This document shows positions 1 to 8,608 of a DNA stretch of 44,231 bases, in pieces. Position 1 is the stretch's first letter; every line of letters starts with the position of its first letter. The notes below the pieces were generated by a model. The model did no database searches. It had not been told where the DNA came from and saw only the letters and a list, made by a program, of their open reading frames with translations. This DNA is from UBA12474 sp964549625 (GTDB lineage: Bacteria; Babelota; Babeliae; Babelales; Babelaceae). The translations under genes were made by a program, and so were the position numbers. The stretch covers positions 1 to 44,231 of the forward strand of contig CAZJVA010000004.1 in the NCBI GenBank assembly GCA_964549625.1. The letters run 5' to 3'.

Positions 1-1282
1 TAAATGACATCGACGCGCATATATAGGATGCTGGAAATAGAAATAAAGTGCAAACCGCCAGGCGCGTTGCCATAACGGTTTTAACGTTTGCAGCGCCTCG
101 CAAGGCACCGGCAAGGATAAGTTGAAATGTGTCAAAAATGACAAAGACGCTCACCATAGGAAATGCAGCAGCAGCAATAAAGATAAATGAGCCGGTTTTG
201 TCAAAAAAGCGGAAGAATAGTTCTGGGTAACATGAGAAAAATAGGAGAATGCCGCTGACTAAAACGGAAGACATCAACATAGTCTTTTTTATATTAACTT
301 TCATGCCGCGCCAGTTACGTGCGCCATAATCGTTGCTAACCAAAAATGTTACGACCTGAGCTCCTGCAATTGCAGGGATAAATGCGAGCATCTCCATCTC
401 TTGGATTGCAGAGTAGCTGGCAGCAAATGGTGTTCCTAGCCGTGCAAAAAGGCGTAACATCCATATCTTGGTAAATGCCATGGTTGCTTTGTCAACCATA
501 ACGGGCCAGCTAAGCTGTATAATTTTGTTTATGGCCCTGAGGTCAATGCGTGGGAGAAGCGAGATCTGATAGGTGCTGATATAGCTGTTTTTAATAACAA
601 AATAGATGGCGGCAGCGATCATGGCGGTATACTGTAGTATAGCGGCAACCGCAGCACCCAAAAGGCCCAGCTGTGGGGCTCCAAGGCGCCCAAAAATAAA
701 GGCGTAGTCAGCTATGATAAATACCACGCTCCCTAGAGCAAAGCAGATCATGGGTGCGCGACTATTTTTGACTCCACGAAACAGGCCGACAAAGGCAAAG
801 TATATAAAAGAAAGAAATGTTGCGCAGGTGCGTAGTTTAAGGAGGGGCGCACCTTGGTTAACAACGGATTGGCTGACGCCATAAAACGCATAAATAGTAG
901 GAGCAAAGTTAAAGATGGCTAATGAGATACAGGCACCAATGATAGCGGCAGTCCAAAGAGCATTGGTTGCAGCTCGTCCAACGTGGGCTTTTTCTTGTGC
1001 TCCATTGTGTTGTCCGCACAGGATAACAGCCCCGATAGAGAGACCTTCAGCTATTTTTTGAACAAAGTTTAAAAAGTTGGTGGCGACTCCCTGTGCTACA
1101 AATAGTTCTGTTGAGCGGAGGTGCCCGATAAATACACTATTAACAAGTCCAAGAAGTGAAGAGACGATAAACGCCGTAATAAGCTCCGGCCAAAAGTAGT
1201 TAAAAATAGTTAGATAGCGTTCGCCGGCTTTATCTGTAATGCCGGATACGTAGCTTGCGATAAATGATTCTTTTTTTTTCAC
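1..1282 (-). CDS. MATE family efflux transporter (3' end beyond window)
   Basis: The minus strand is open from a GTG at 1282 to the window edge, giving 427 codons without a stop. The product is strongly hydrophobic with about twelve membrane segments. Characteristic MATE features are the early segment with VNSVFIGHL, the charged link after segment six, and the second-half phrase AGAQVVTFLVSNDYGARNW. MATE proteins export drugs or cationic metabolites in exchange for Na+ or H+ at the inner membrane. Family length is about 440-460, so only the last 15-30 residues are missing. The start is uncertain: GTG is the only usual start codon in frame after an upstream stop, no clear ribosome binding site precedes it, and it is followed by a run of nine A. 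Substrate is unknown. Confidence 0.85.
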   Translation of the reverse strand, partial: MKKKESFIASYVSGITDKAGERYLTIFNYFWPELITAFIVSSLLGLVNSVFIGHLRSTELFVAQGVATNFLNFVQKIAEGLSIGAVILCGQHNGAQEKAHVGRAATNALWTAAIIGACISLAIFNFAPTIYAFYGVSQSVVNQGAPLLKLRTCATFLSFIYFAFVGLFRGVKNSRAPMICFALGSVVFIIADYAFIFGRLGAPQLGLLGAAVAAILQYTAMIAAAIYFVIKNSYISTYQISLLPRIDLRAINKIIQLSWPVMVDKATMAFTKIWMLRLFARLGTPFAASYSAIQEMEMLAFIPAIAGAQVVTFLVSNDYGARNWRGMKVNIKKTMLMSSVLVSGILLFFSCYPELFFRFFDKTGSFIFIAAAAFPMVSVFVIFDTFQLILAGALRGAANVKTVMATRLAVCTLFLFPASYICASMSF

Positions 1283-1420
1283 CCGACTAAACTTTCATGA
1301 CAATTTTTGCAAAGAAGCTCTAGTCAGTGTAGCACGATCCTTTGACTTCGTCACGATCTGGCAGGGTGCGCAGCGCGCTACTCGCGCTTGTTGTTAATTT
1401 TGCTCTTGCGTGGCTACAGA

Positions 1421-3265
1421 TTAATGTTTGCTTGGTAGTTTGGCATAAAAAAGCATGTGAGGGGTTTCGGTAAAACGGTGCCCCTGGTGGGTCCAAATAC
1501 CGTCGGTGTTAAAGGGGTTGATGACTAATTCAATATTGCCTATGTCATCGCAGCGGTACCAGTTATGATTTCGACGAATGTAGGCTATGTAGTGAGCAAA
1601 TTTAGGATTCATATGGCAAACAATGCCGACTAGTTGGTAAGCTTGGCCAGTAGCAAGTGTGATAACTTTGCTTGGTTTTGTTGTTAAGTCGCATTTTACA
1701 TAGAGACACGATGGAGAGCTATTGAAAGAATGTGTTATTTCAATAGTTTTTATTTCTTCAGCCGATGACGGGGTGTTTGTTGATTGAATTGAAATAGTAC
1801 TAAGCTGTTGTTTTTTTTCATCAGATTTGCGCGTTCGGGTGTAAGTAAATGATTTTAGGAGAAGATTGCTTAGTTCGTTTGCGTTTGGGTTCATGCGGTT
1901 ATTTATATTATTTGGTCTACCAAATCGAAGGTAGGAAAGTATTGTCATGGCATCTTGCGCTTTATGGTTGTCTCCTGTTTCACCCACAGCGGTAAAGAGC
2001 ATTTGGTGAAGTTCTGGGTACTTGTTCCAGTCTTTTACTTTTTTTTGGCTCATCATGAGATTATAAAGTTGTTGTGAGGCTTTGGTTTTGCGGGGGGAGT
2101 TTTGGAGTTCTTGCAAGATTGCAGGAGCGACGCCATCGGCATGGCAGAGCACTTGAAACAGCGAGTTGCGGTAGCAGATCGGGCCTGTGTGCGAGAAGTT
2201 AGCGGGCGGCTCGAACTTGGCATAAAAGAGCATATGAGGGGTTTCGGTAAAATTATGTCCTTGGTGGGTCCAAATGCCAGATGCATTGAAGGGGTTATTG
2301 ACTAATTCAATATTGCCTATGTCATCACAGCGGTACCAGTTATGATTTTGACGAATGTAGGCTATGTAGTGGTTTTGGCTTTTTATGTGGCAAACAATGC
2401 CGACTAGTTTGTATTCTATGTTTTTTTCTTTTAGAGAAATCGTATGTTTTTTTGGTGGTTTTATTCCCGTTGTTGCTGCATCTGCATGGAGGCACAATAT
2501 CTCGGGGGCCGAGAGAAATTTTTTGGAGCCATCATCAGGTGCAAGGTCTTTGTTAACAAGAAGCATTGTAGTTGTTTGGTCTTCTGTTGCCATAGAGAGA
2601 TCCGTTTTGAATTTGAATGGCTCTTGGGTCACTGCCATAGCATTATCTGCAGATAGTGCCCAACTGCTAAATAGATGCACAGGGTCTTGGGCTTCACGTT
2701 TAGGACTTTCGTTTTCAACGTCTTTAAAGAGCTTCGCGTGAAGTTCTGGGTACTTGTTCCAGTCTTTTACTTTTTCTTGGCTCATCATGAGATTATAAAG
2801 TTGTTGTGAGACTTTGGTGTTGCGGGGGGAGTTTTGGAGTTCTTGCAAGATTGCAGGAGCGACGCCATCGGCATGGCAGAGCACTTGAAACAATGAGTTG
2901 CGGTAGCAGATTGGGCCTGTGTGCGAGAAGTTAGCGGGCGGGTCTTGGATAACATGTTCAAAGTTTTTGATTTTGGGGTTTTTTGGTTCTGGTCCCGTAG
3001 GGTTAGAAACTGTTGTTGGTTGCTGTGCTGAAGTGGTTACTAGGTAGTAGAGACCATAGGCAATAGCACCAAGAACAAGAGCTTTGGTTCCCAAAGAGAT
3101 GAGGCTGCGGAAGACCGGTTTCTGCGGGAGTTTATTATGCTGAGGCAAGACGTGGTTTGGGAATAGACTTGTTGTCGGGTTGACTGATATGGTTGCATGA
3201 GCCATTTGGGACCAAGCAAGCACGATAATGACTAAACTGTGCAGATAGGGGAAGGTTTTCTTCAT
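1421..3265 (-). CDS. Exported protein with two tandem USP-type (C19) deubiquitinase domains
   Basis: A 614-residue protein with an N-terminal signal peptide (about 1-25) and a hydrophobic segment near 55-76. Two copies of a ubiquitin-specific-protease-like domain follow, about 105-350 and 351-610. Each has a Cys box (GPICYRNSLFQVL, C120 and C364) and a His box (HYIAYIR then NWYRCDD; H299 with D314/D315, and H558 with D573/D574), and each ends MLFYAK. USPs cleave ubiquitin from host proteins. The Asn normally five residues before the Cys (oxyanion hole) is His here (H115 and its copy), so activity may be altered. Boxes are nearly identical between copies, but the central parts, where USPs contact ubiquitin, are not. 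It follows another USP gene on the same strand. USP-fold assignment is fairly sure; activity and target are inference. Confidence 0.78.
   Translation of the reverse strand: MKKTFPYLHSLVIIVLAWSQMAHATISVNPTTSLFPNHVLPQHNKLPQKPVFRSLISLGTKALVLGAIAYGLYYLVTTSAQQPTTVSNPTGPEPKNPKIKNFEHVIQDPPANFSHTGPICYRNSLFQVLCHADGVAPAILQELQNSPRNTKVSQQLYNLMMSQEKVKDWNKYPELHAKLFKDVENESPKREAQDPVHLFSSWALSADNAMAVTQEPFKFKTDLSMATEDQTTTMLLVNKDLAPDDGSKKFLSAPEILCLHADAATTGIKPPKKHTISLKEKNIEYKLVGIVCHIKSQNHYIAYIRQNHNWYRCDDIGNIELVNNPFNASGIWTHQGHNFTETPHMLFYAKFEPPANFSHTGPICYRNSLFQVLCHADGVAPAILQELQNSPRKTKASQQLYNLMMSQKKVKDWNKYPELHQMLFTAVGETGDNHKAQDAMTILSYLRFGRPNNINNRMNPNANELSNLLLKSFTYTRTRKSDEKKQQLSTISIQSTNTPSSAEEIKTIEITHSFNSSPSCLYVKCDLTTKPSKVITLATGQAYQLVGIVCHMNPKFAHYIAYIRRNHNWYRCDDIGNIELVINPFNTDGIWTHQGHRFTETPHMLFYAKLPSKH
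2011..2209. repeat. Internal duplication, copy in the second USP domain
   Basis: About 199 bp encoding the Cys-box region of the second domain. It matches 2743-2941 with only a handful of differences by eye and is displaced by exactly 732 bp (244 codons). The DNA-level similarity indicates a recent duplication or continuing gene conversion. Confidence 0.9.
2743..2941. repeat. Internal duplication, copy in the first USP domain
   Basis: Partner of 2011-2209, encoding the Cys-box region of the first domain. A second, more diverged matching pair (about 1440-1592 and 2219-2372) encodes the His-box ends. The DNA between the two conserved ends does not match. Confidence 0.9.
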
Positions 3266-3394
3266 TACGTATCCTCTCAGACCCCACTTGTTTTTTTATT
3301 TCTAATACAGAATAGCAAGATTGGTTGGGTTGTCAAGGCTCAACATCTTTTTTGGGAGCAGAAAAGGGGTGGGTCTTAACGTGTGGATTGTTCT

Positions 3395-3445
3395 TTTGGT
3401 AGCAGACAATTTTTGAGAACAAAACAAACGTGGTCTGCTACCAAA
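3395..3445. repeat. Inverted repeat between the two USP genes
   Basis: Arms TTTGGTAGCAGAC (3395-3407) and GTCTGCTACCAAA (3433-3445) are perfectly complementary over 13 bp around a 25-base loop. A second, mutually exclusive pairing exists between TTGTTCT (3389-3395) and AGAACAA (3416-3422). There is no T-run after the hairpin on the minus (coding) strand, so it is not a textbook terminator. It could be an mRNA-stability or processing element between the two genes. Confidence 0.5.
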
Positions 3446-3456
3446 CTTTTAGGGTT

Positions 3457-4989
3457 TTAATTTTTTTCGTAGAACAGGATGTATGGTGTGCCGGAGATCT
3501 TATCTAAATTTAGGGCTGTTTCGGCTGTTATTTTTTTGGCCTCTGTTGAGCTGCTATCATCGCAGCGGTACCACGTATTTTTGTGATAGACATACGCGAT
3601 ATAATGACCTCCGTCTAGTGTTCCCAAATGGCAGATGACGCTTTTAAGCCGGTATTGGTCATTTTTTTCTTGTTCTTTAACATCTTGAGAAAAACAGGTT
3701 TTGGGAATTTTAAATTCTAAAGGAATAGTGATCTTATCATCGCGTTTCTGTTTGATTAAGGACGGCTTCTTCACCCCATTGTAGCTTGTCTCAAATCTGA
3801 CAATTTGGATGCAGAGGTTATTTGGGGTTTTGGTTAGGGTTTGAGTTCTAGTGATTTTTTCCTCATCTATCTTTTCTGTTTTACCGAAGTTGTTTTCAAA
3901 AAGTTGCGTAAGTGTTAAAGCGTTGGAAGGGGCTTTGGTTTTTGGTAGTGAAAGCATAATTTTAGTAGTGCTTTCTTGTGTTGTTTTGTTAGTTAGGGTT
4001 TCGGCGGTTCCTAGTGCATTGCAAAGGGGTAAACCAGCGGGGTTTTCTGGGCTGTTCGTTAAAAGTTTTGTTAAAAATTCGTCTGCATCTTCTTGCTGAT
4101 AGGTCTGATTAAAGTAGTCAGCACAGAGCTTTTCAAAGCTTTCAAATTCAGTCTTTAGGTTTTGGTGACCTGTCAAATTCCCCAAGGTGCGACTGCGCGC
4201 AAAGGACTTGAAGTCTTGGAAGGTTTGGTTCGTAATTAGTTGTGGATCTTTTATTTCAGCCTCAATGCATTCTTTGTAAATTTGTGGGTAGAGGTGGTGC
4301 AGCGCTTGTAGCGTGGCATTGCGATAGCAGGTTGCGCCATTATTTGCTAATCCGACCGGTTTGGGCTGCTGTTGTAAAATTGTGTTCCATGTTGTTTCAT
4401 CTTTCCACGCATTGTTCAGTAAATTCTTTTCAAGTTCAGCGAGTGTGTTTTGCAGGTAAATAATATATGCCGTTTGTACTGCTGTAGTACTATTTCCCGC
4501 TATTAAAAGTTGTATAGTTGGTAGTAATGGATCTTCTTGCTCATCACTAGAGGAGCAGGAAGAAGATAGCGTGCTCAACGTCTTGTGTTGGGAGTGAAGG
4601 TGTTCTATTTTTTTTCCAAGTTTATCCTTGGTATATCTTTCTGGGTCGGTTGGAGCGGGTGGTAGGTTCTCGTATCCCAGTACATGCAAAGATTTTTTGA
4701 ATGTAAACAGCCCAAGTAATGTTGCTACGCTTGCGAGTACACAAGCGCTACCTACGATCAGTATTGGCTGTTCTTTTATAAAGCTGCGTACTTCTTCGAT
4801 TGATGGTGTATTTCTTTGTAAAAAGGTTGCCATGGTGCTTACCAAGCTGGGCCTAGCTACCTCACTTACTGGGGGCAACTTGGTTGTCGGTTGATTTGTT
4901 ACTGCAGTTGTGCTGCTGCAAATAGCCGTATGCCACATACCAGAGACAAGGATAAGCATGATGCGGGAGGTGATTAGCCCTATATTCAT
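3457..4989 (-). CDS. Exported USP-type (C19) ubiquitin-specific protease
   Basis: A 510-residue protein. Residues 1-25 look like a signal peptide and about 74-96 form a membrane segment, so the catalytic part would be surface-anchored or released. The USP catalytic domain occupies about 210-508. The Cys box GLANNGATCYRNATLQAL contains C221 and an Asn at C-5 (N216), the same arrangement as USP7. The His box is GGHYIAYVY (H462), followed by WYRCDD (D477/D478) and the terminal PYILFYEKN. All expected catalytic residues are present, so an active deubiquitinase removing ubiquitin from host proteins is likely. It lies between the PI-kinase-like gene (80 bp upstream) and the duplicated USP gene on the same strand. 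USPs are essentially a eukaryotic family, so an origin by transfer from a host is inferred. Confidence 0.88.
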   Translation of the reverse strand: MNIGLITSRIMLILVSGMWHTAICSSTTAVTNQPTTKLPPVSEVARPSLVSTMATFLQRNTPSIEEVRSFIKEQPILIVGSACVLASVATLLGLFTFKKSLHVLGYENLPPAPTDPERYTKDKLGKKIEHLHSQHKTLSTLSSSCSSSDEQEDPLLPTIQLLIAGNSTTAVQTAYIIYLQNTLAELEKNLLNNAWKDETTWNTILQQQPKPVGLANNGATCYRNATLQALHHLYPQIYKECIEAEIKDPQLITNQTFQDFKSFARSRTLGNLTGHQNLKTEFESFEKLCADYFNQTYQQEDADEFLTKLLTNSPENPAGLPLCNALGTAETLTNKTTQESTTKIMLSLPKTKAPSNALTLTQLFENNFGKTEKIDEEKITRTQTLTKTPNNLCIQIVRFETSYNGVKKPSLIKQKRDDKITIPLEFKIPKTCFSQDVKEQEKNDQYRLKSVICHLGTLDGGHYIAYVYHKNTWYRCDDSSSTEAKKITAETALNLDKISGTPYILFYEKN

Positions 4990-5069
4990 TACAACTCCTC
5001 TGGATATTTACGGAAAAGATTTAATTTATTTTCTTGTATAAATTACAGTGTGTGCTTTTTTTGTCAAGT

Positions 5070-6131
5070 TTATTGCGCGGTGTGATAGGCGAGTACCTGG
5101 TCTCTTCGTTGCAGGATTGCATTGAGATAGAGGGGTGAGGCAAAGCGTTTTTGTGCTTCTTTGGTAAATATAGTGTTTAATAAATTAAAGTCTAGTTTTT
5201 GAAGTGCTTCGCGTGCTTTGGTCGGTAAAAAATCTGAGAAGGGGAGGATGGCGTCTTCTTCTTCGTAATAGTGATAATATTGGCACCACAGCACATTCTG
5301 GCCTACAAAGAATCGACGGCGTCTGTTAAATGAAGGGTTTTTGGCTATGGCATTTAAATATTCTAAGGTGCCGTATGATAGAGGGTTTTTGAGTAAATTT
5401 GAGGCACGATGTACTCTTGGGGGTATTACGGGAAGGCTTGTAACAATAGGATTATTTGGGTAGCTTGCAACAAAAGGCATTTGACCATAGCGGGCTATTT
5501 GTATGTCTTGTATCCCCGCGTTATCAATGCATATTGGAATGGTTTTGTCGTCCTGCTTTATGCATAATAAGTTATGAGCTCCTGTATCCCATTGTCCAAA
5601 AACGAAATAAAAGATTTTAAGGAGCGCAAATGCTTCTTGATCAACCTGTTGTAAAAAAGTTAAAAAAGCTCCTTCTTTAAGTAAGTCGATATCTGAGGTA
5701 ACAAATAATTGTAGTGAGCCTGTTTGGTTACCAATGGTCCTGATTATTGTGGGAGGGACATGGGGGAAGCCGAGAACGACTGACGCTTTATAGGCCGCTT
5801 CTTCTGCGTATGCTGAATGATTTTCGGGATCAGGTATTGGTTTAAAGACAGCTTTAGTGCCATTGATAAAGGTAATAAGATGCACTTCACTAGTAAAATC
5901 GACCTCAAAGCCGTTTTTATGAAGATATGTAGCCATGGGTTCTTGTGAAACTATTGGCGCATTTTGCAGATATCTTGCAATATCTGAATTTTTCCAAGTC
6001 TGAGGGTCTTGCCAAGCATTACTTATCTGAGCATGCGCAACGTGCGAAAAATATCGTATTGCAAGTGCGGCAACAATTATGAGGATGATAATAACTAAGA
6101 GCTTTTTTAAAAATTTTAGCGAGTAAACCAT
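5070..6131 (-). CDS. Membrane-anchored PI3/4-kinase-like protein
   Basis: A 353-residue protein with a membrane segment at about 8-25 acting as signal or anchor. The rest resembles the atypical kinase fold of PI3/PI4 kinases and FAM20/HipA-like enzymes. Candidate residues are a Lys in AVFKPIPD (K97), Glu residues in YAEEAAY (E110/E111), a catalytic-loop-like WDTGAHNLL (D182, N187) and a metal-binding CIDNAG (D203). The order and spacing fit the type II PI4-kinase pattern. The substrate could be a phosphoinositide or a protein; sequence alone cannot decide. Its ATG lies inside the last codons of tlyA (16-bp overlap) with AAGGA about eight bases upstream, suggesting translational coupling. The two USP genes follow, so a host-directed role is inferred. 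Confidence 0.55.
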   Translation of the reverse strand: MVYSLKFLKKLLVIIILIIVAALAIRYFSHVAHAQISNAWQDPQTWKNSDIARYLQNAPIVSQEPMATYLHKNGFEVDFTSEVHLITFINGTKAVFKPIPDPENHSAYAEEAAYKASVVLGFPHVPPTIIRTIGNQTGSLQLFVTSDIDLLKEGAFLTFLQQVDQEAFALLKIFYFVFGQWDTGAHNLLCIKQDDKTIPICIDNAGIQDIQIARYGQMPFVASYPNNPIVTSLPVIPPRVHRASNLLKNPLSYGTLEYLNAIAKNPSFNRRRRFFVGQNVLWCQYYHYYEEEDAILPFSDFLPTKAREALQKLDFNLLNTIFTKEAQKRFASPLYLNAILQRRDQVLAYHTAQ

Positions 6132-6844
6132 GCAAGGTATTCCTTATTGCCCGTTGCGCCTAAGATAGGTGATTCAGTAAGGCCGTGATGGGTAAAACCG
6201 TGTTCAACGATGCCGGCAATGACGCTTGCGACGATTTGTTCGCGCAAAGTGCCATCTTTGATAACACCGCCAGAAGGTACACTGTCTTTTTCTGCTTCAA
6301 ATTGTGGTTTGATGAGAGGCAGGAGGATTCCGCCTGGTTTTAGTGTTCGGGTGACTGTATCCAAGACTTTGAGTAGCGAAATAAACGAGAGGTCGAAGGT
6401 GATAATGTCCACGGGTTCATGTTGTGGCTGATAGTGGCGTACGTTAGTCCGTTCGATGATAGTGACGCGTGGATCGGTACGAATTTTTTCGTGTACTTGG
6501 CCATATCCAACGTCAATTCCATAGACGTGCGCTGCGCCATGTTGTAGCAAACAGTCGGTAAAGCCTCCGGTAGATACGCCCGCGTCAAGTGCTGTTTTAT
6601 TTGTCACATCAATCGCGAAGACTGTAAGAGCTTTTTCGAGTTTTAGCCCACCGCGTGAAACGTATCTTGGTTCATCGGCGGTGATAATTATTTCGGCATC
6701 AATAGGAACAGCGGTGCCGGTTTTGGTTAGTGCGGTACCGTTAACAAGAACGGCACCTTGAAGAATCCAACTTTGTATTTGTGTGCGGCTATATTCTGGA
6801 TAGCGAAGCTGAGTGAGAACATCAAGCCGGCATTTTTCGGCCAT
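6116..6844 (-). CDS. tlyA: TlyA-type S4-domain rRNA 2'-O-methyltransferase
   Basis: A 242-residue protein with an N-terminal S4 RNA-binding domain (about 5-60) and an FtsJ-like SAM methyltransferase domain. The SAM loop reads LDAGVSTGGFTDCLL, and the family hallmarks SRGGLKLEKAL, DLSFISL and LIKPQFE are present, supplying the K-D-K catalytic residues. In TlyA proteins these 2'-O-methylate 16S and 23S rRNA. Length is slightly short of the usual 250-275. It starts 13 bp after the htrA stop with AAGG ahead of the ATG and overlaps the next gene by 16 bp, so it is probably in one transcript with htrA and the kinase-like gene. The older name haemolysin A should not be taken as evidence of a toxin. 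Confidence 0.93.
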   Translation of the reverse strand: MAEKCRLDVLTQLRYPEYSRTQIQSWILQGAVLVNGTALTKTGTAVPIDAEIIITADEPRYVSRGGLKLEKALTVFAIDVTNKTALDAGVSTGGFTDCLLQHGAAHVYGIDVGYGQVHEKIRTDPRVTIIERTNVRHYQPQHEPVDIITFDLSFISLLKVLDTVTRTLKPGGILLPLIKPQFEAEKDSVPSGGVIKDGTLREQIVASVIAGIVEHGFTHHGLTESPILGATGNKEYLAWFTR

Positions 6845-6857
6845 AGGGTTACCTTAA

Positions 6858-8495
6858 TTATTTATACAGCAATGATTTTACCAATGGGGTTAGTGTATAA
6901 AAATAGCGCGAAGAAAGATAGGCTTCATCTTTGAGCGCTCGTTCAAGTGAGATTACAACAAATGCTCCACCGTCTATCTCAAAAGTTACATATCCAGTAT
7001 CAGCATACTCTTTTATTGCGGCGCGGAGTTCGTCGAGTGTCTTTACTTCAATACCGTTGACTTTGTTAATTAAGGTTCCTGCGGTCAAAATTCGTGAACG
7101 GGTTGCTTCTGAGTCGGGGAGTGTGTGCGAAAGAATGATTTGGCCGGTTGTTTGGTTCTCTAGCTCGATGTAACGCGAAAGTAGTGAGTTTCGTTTAATA
7201 AGGAGTGGAACGTGATTAAGTGCTAGTTCCATAAATACACAGCCACCTATTATTTCGTAATCAATTGTTTCGTACCCCGGGTAGCGTGTTCTAACAGGGG
7301 GGTACTGAGTAAATTCGAATTGAATCGTGATCTCTTTGCGAACCCCTTGTCGATAGAAGATAATGTGGAGAGTGTCATCGATTTTTAATCGTGATATGTA
7401 GTCTAGCAAGGAGATTTTATCTTCGCTCCATTCGACTTGCATTTCGCCAAAGCTATCAATTTGGTGGCCGTTGATATGATAGATCATGTCCCCTTTTTGT
7501 AGTCCCGCGCGTTCAAGCATGCCGCCTTTGTACACATCGGCGACGTAGAGCCCGGCTGGCCGAGGATTGTTTAGATAATCGGCAACAATGTCGTTGGTTT
7601 CGTTGTAGATAATGCCCAGGAAGGGTTTTCGTAAGAAACGAATACCTCGTTCGCTACCAATTGGTGCTAGTGGCAGCTGATGAAGAAAGAGTTTTACTTC
7701 ATTAATAGGGATTATGTAGCCGACATTTTGCGCTTCCATAATGCCTGCAGTGTTGACCCCGACAACCTGTCCTTGGATGTTGATAGCAGGGCCGCCAGAG
7801 TTTCCTGGATTGAGCGGGGCATCAATTTGTATCATTGAGCTTCCGTCCATGTTTTGTCTTCCACTGACAACACCGAGCGTGCTCTTTAATGATTCTTGGC
7901 CTAGAGGAAAGCCGAGTGTAAGAATTTCGCTTGCGCGTTTGACGTTATCCGAGTTTCCCATCTCGGCTACGGGCAGAGAGCCGCCTAATCCATCTTTAAT
8001 TATGGCAAGGTCTTCCTCGACGACTTGGAGGAGTGCAAGGTCGCGCTCGGGGGAGACGCCTTTGACAATGACGTCAAAACGTCTTTTGCCGAAGGCAGGG
8101 ATCTGGATGAATGCAGCGACCGATTGATTTACAACGTGTGCATTGGTAATAAAATGACCTTCTTGGTCAATGAAAAATCCACTTCCCGCACCAATACCTT
8201 GGTTTGGTGTTTTGTATGGTTCGAGCCAGTTAAATTCGAGTCGAAACGAGAATACCTGGAAAACGGCATTGCGCAGTGTTTCTTGCACAGCGCTCCAGCG
8301 TTCTTCTTGATAAATTGGAACATTGGGCAGGCTATTGCTGTTGAGGTCCTCGTTTTTGATTGGCCGTTGTGCAAGCTCCTGCTCAAGGTGGTTGATCAAT
8401 GCATGCTGGACCTGTTGTTCCTTGATTGCTTTAATCCCGACGATGCTTATTGTTGCTAAACATGTGATGGTGGCCAGGCCTTTCCAGATACGCAT
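6858..8495 (-). CDS. HtrA/DegP-type periplasmic serine protease with PDZ domain
   Basis: A 545-residue protein when started at the ATG at 8495, which has AGGAG seven bases upstream and begins a good signal-anchor (IWKGLATITCLATISIVGI). An upstream in-frame ATG at 8579 lacks support. The trypsin-like domain has H120 (ITNAHVVN), D152 (PERDLALLQV) and S233 (LNPGNSGGPAIN). A PDZ domain follows with GLYVADVYKGGMLERAGLQ at about 320-340, and a weaker second PDZ-like part with LINKVNGIEVKTLDELRAAI lies near the C-terminus. HtrA proteases degrade or refold damaged envelope proteins. It is divergent from glyQS and is probably the first gene of the run continuing into tlyA. Confidence 0.93.
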   Translation of the reverse strand: MRIWKGLATITCLATISIVGIKAIKEQQVQHALINHLEQELAQRPIKNEDLNSNSLPNVPIYQEERWSAVQETLRNAVFQVFSFRLEFNWLEPYKTPNQGIGAGSGFFIDQEGHFITNAHVVNQSVAAFIQIPAFGKRRFDVIVKGVSPERDLALLQVVEEDLAIIKDGLGGSLPVAEMGNSDNVKRASEILTLGFPLGQESLKSTLGVVSGRQNMDGSSMIQIDAPLNPGNSGGPAINIQGQVVGVNTAGIMEAQNVGYIIPINEVKLFLHQLPLAPIGSERGIRFLRKPFLGIIYNETNDIVADYLNNPRPAGLYVADVYKGGMLERAGLQKGDMIYHINGHQIDSFGEMQVEWSEDKISLLDYISRLKIDDTLHIIFYRQGVRKEITIQFEFTQYPPVRTRYPGYETIDYEIIGGCVFMELALNHVPLLIKRNSLLSRYIELENQTTGQIILSHTLPDSEATRSRILTAGTLINKVNGIEVKTLDELRAAIKEYADTGYVTFEIDGGAFVVISLERALKDEAYLSSRYFYTLTPLVKSLLYK

Positions 8496-8608
8496 TACAT
8501 TGCTCCTTTTTGTGTGGTGATTGAGGGACGCTATTAAAAAGTGGTAAAACCCGTATACTTTCAGCAGAGATTGTAGCATACCTTTTTCCTTGTGAGGAGA
8601 TCGACTTC

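Noticed and set aside
1283..1420. tRNA or small RNA gene in the GC-rich gap before the USP gene
   Set aside because: Only a short GCGCG-type hairpin is seen; no cloverleaf or T-loop sequence.
6116..6844. Haemolysin toxin
   Set aside because: TlyA proteins are rRNA methyltransferases; the methyltransferase motifs are intact.
8496..8579. 28-codon N-terminal extension of the HtrA-type protease
   Set aside because: The ATG at 8495 has AGGAG at ideal spacing and begins the signal-anchor; the extension has neither.
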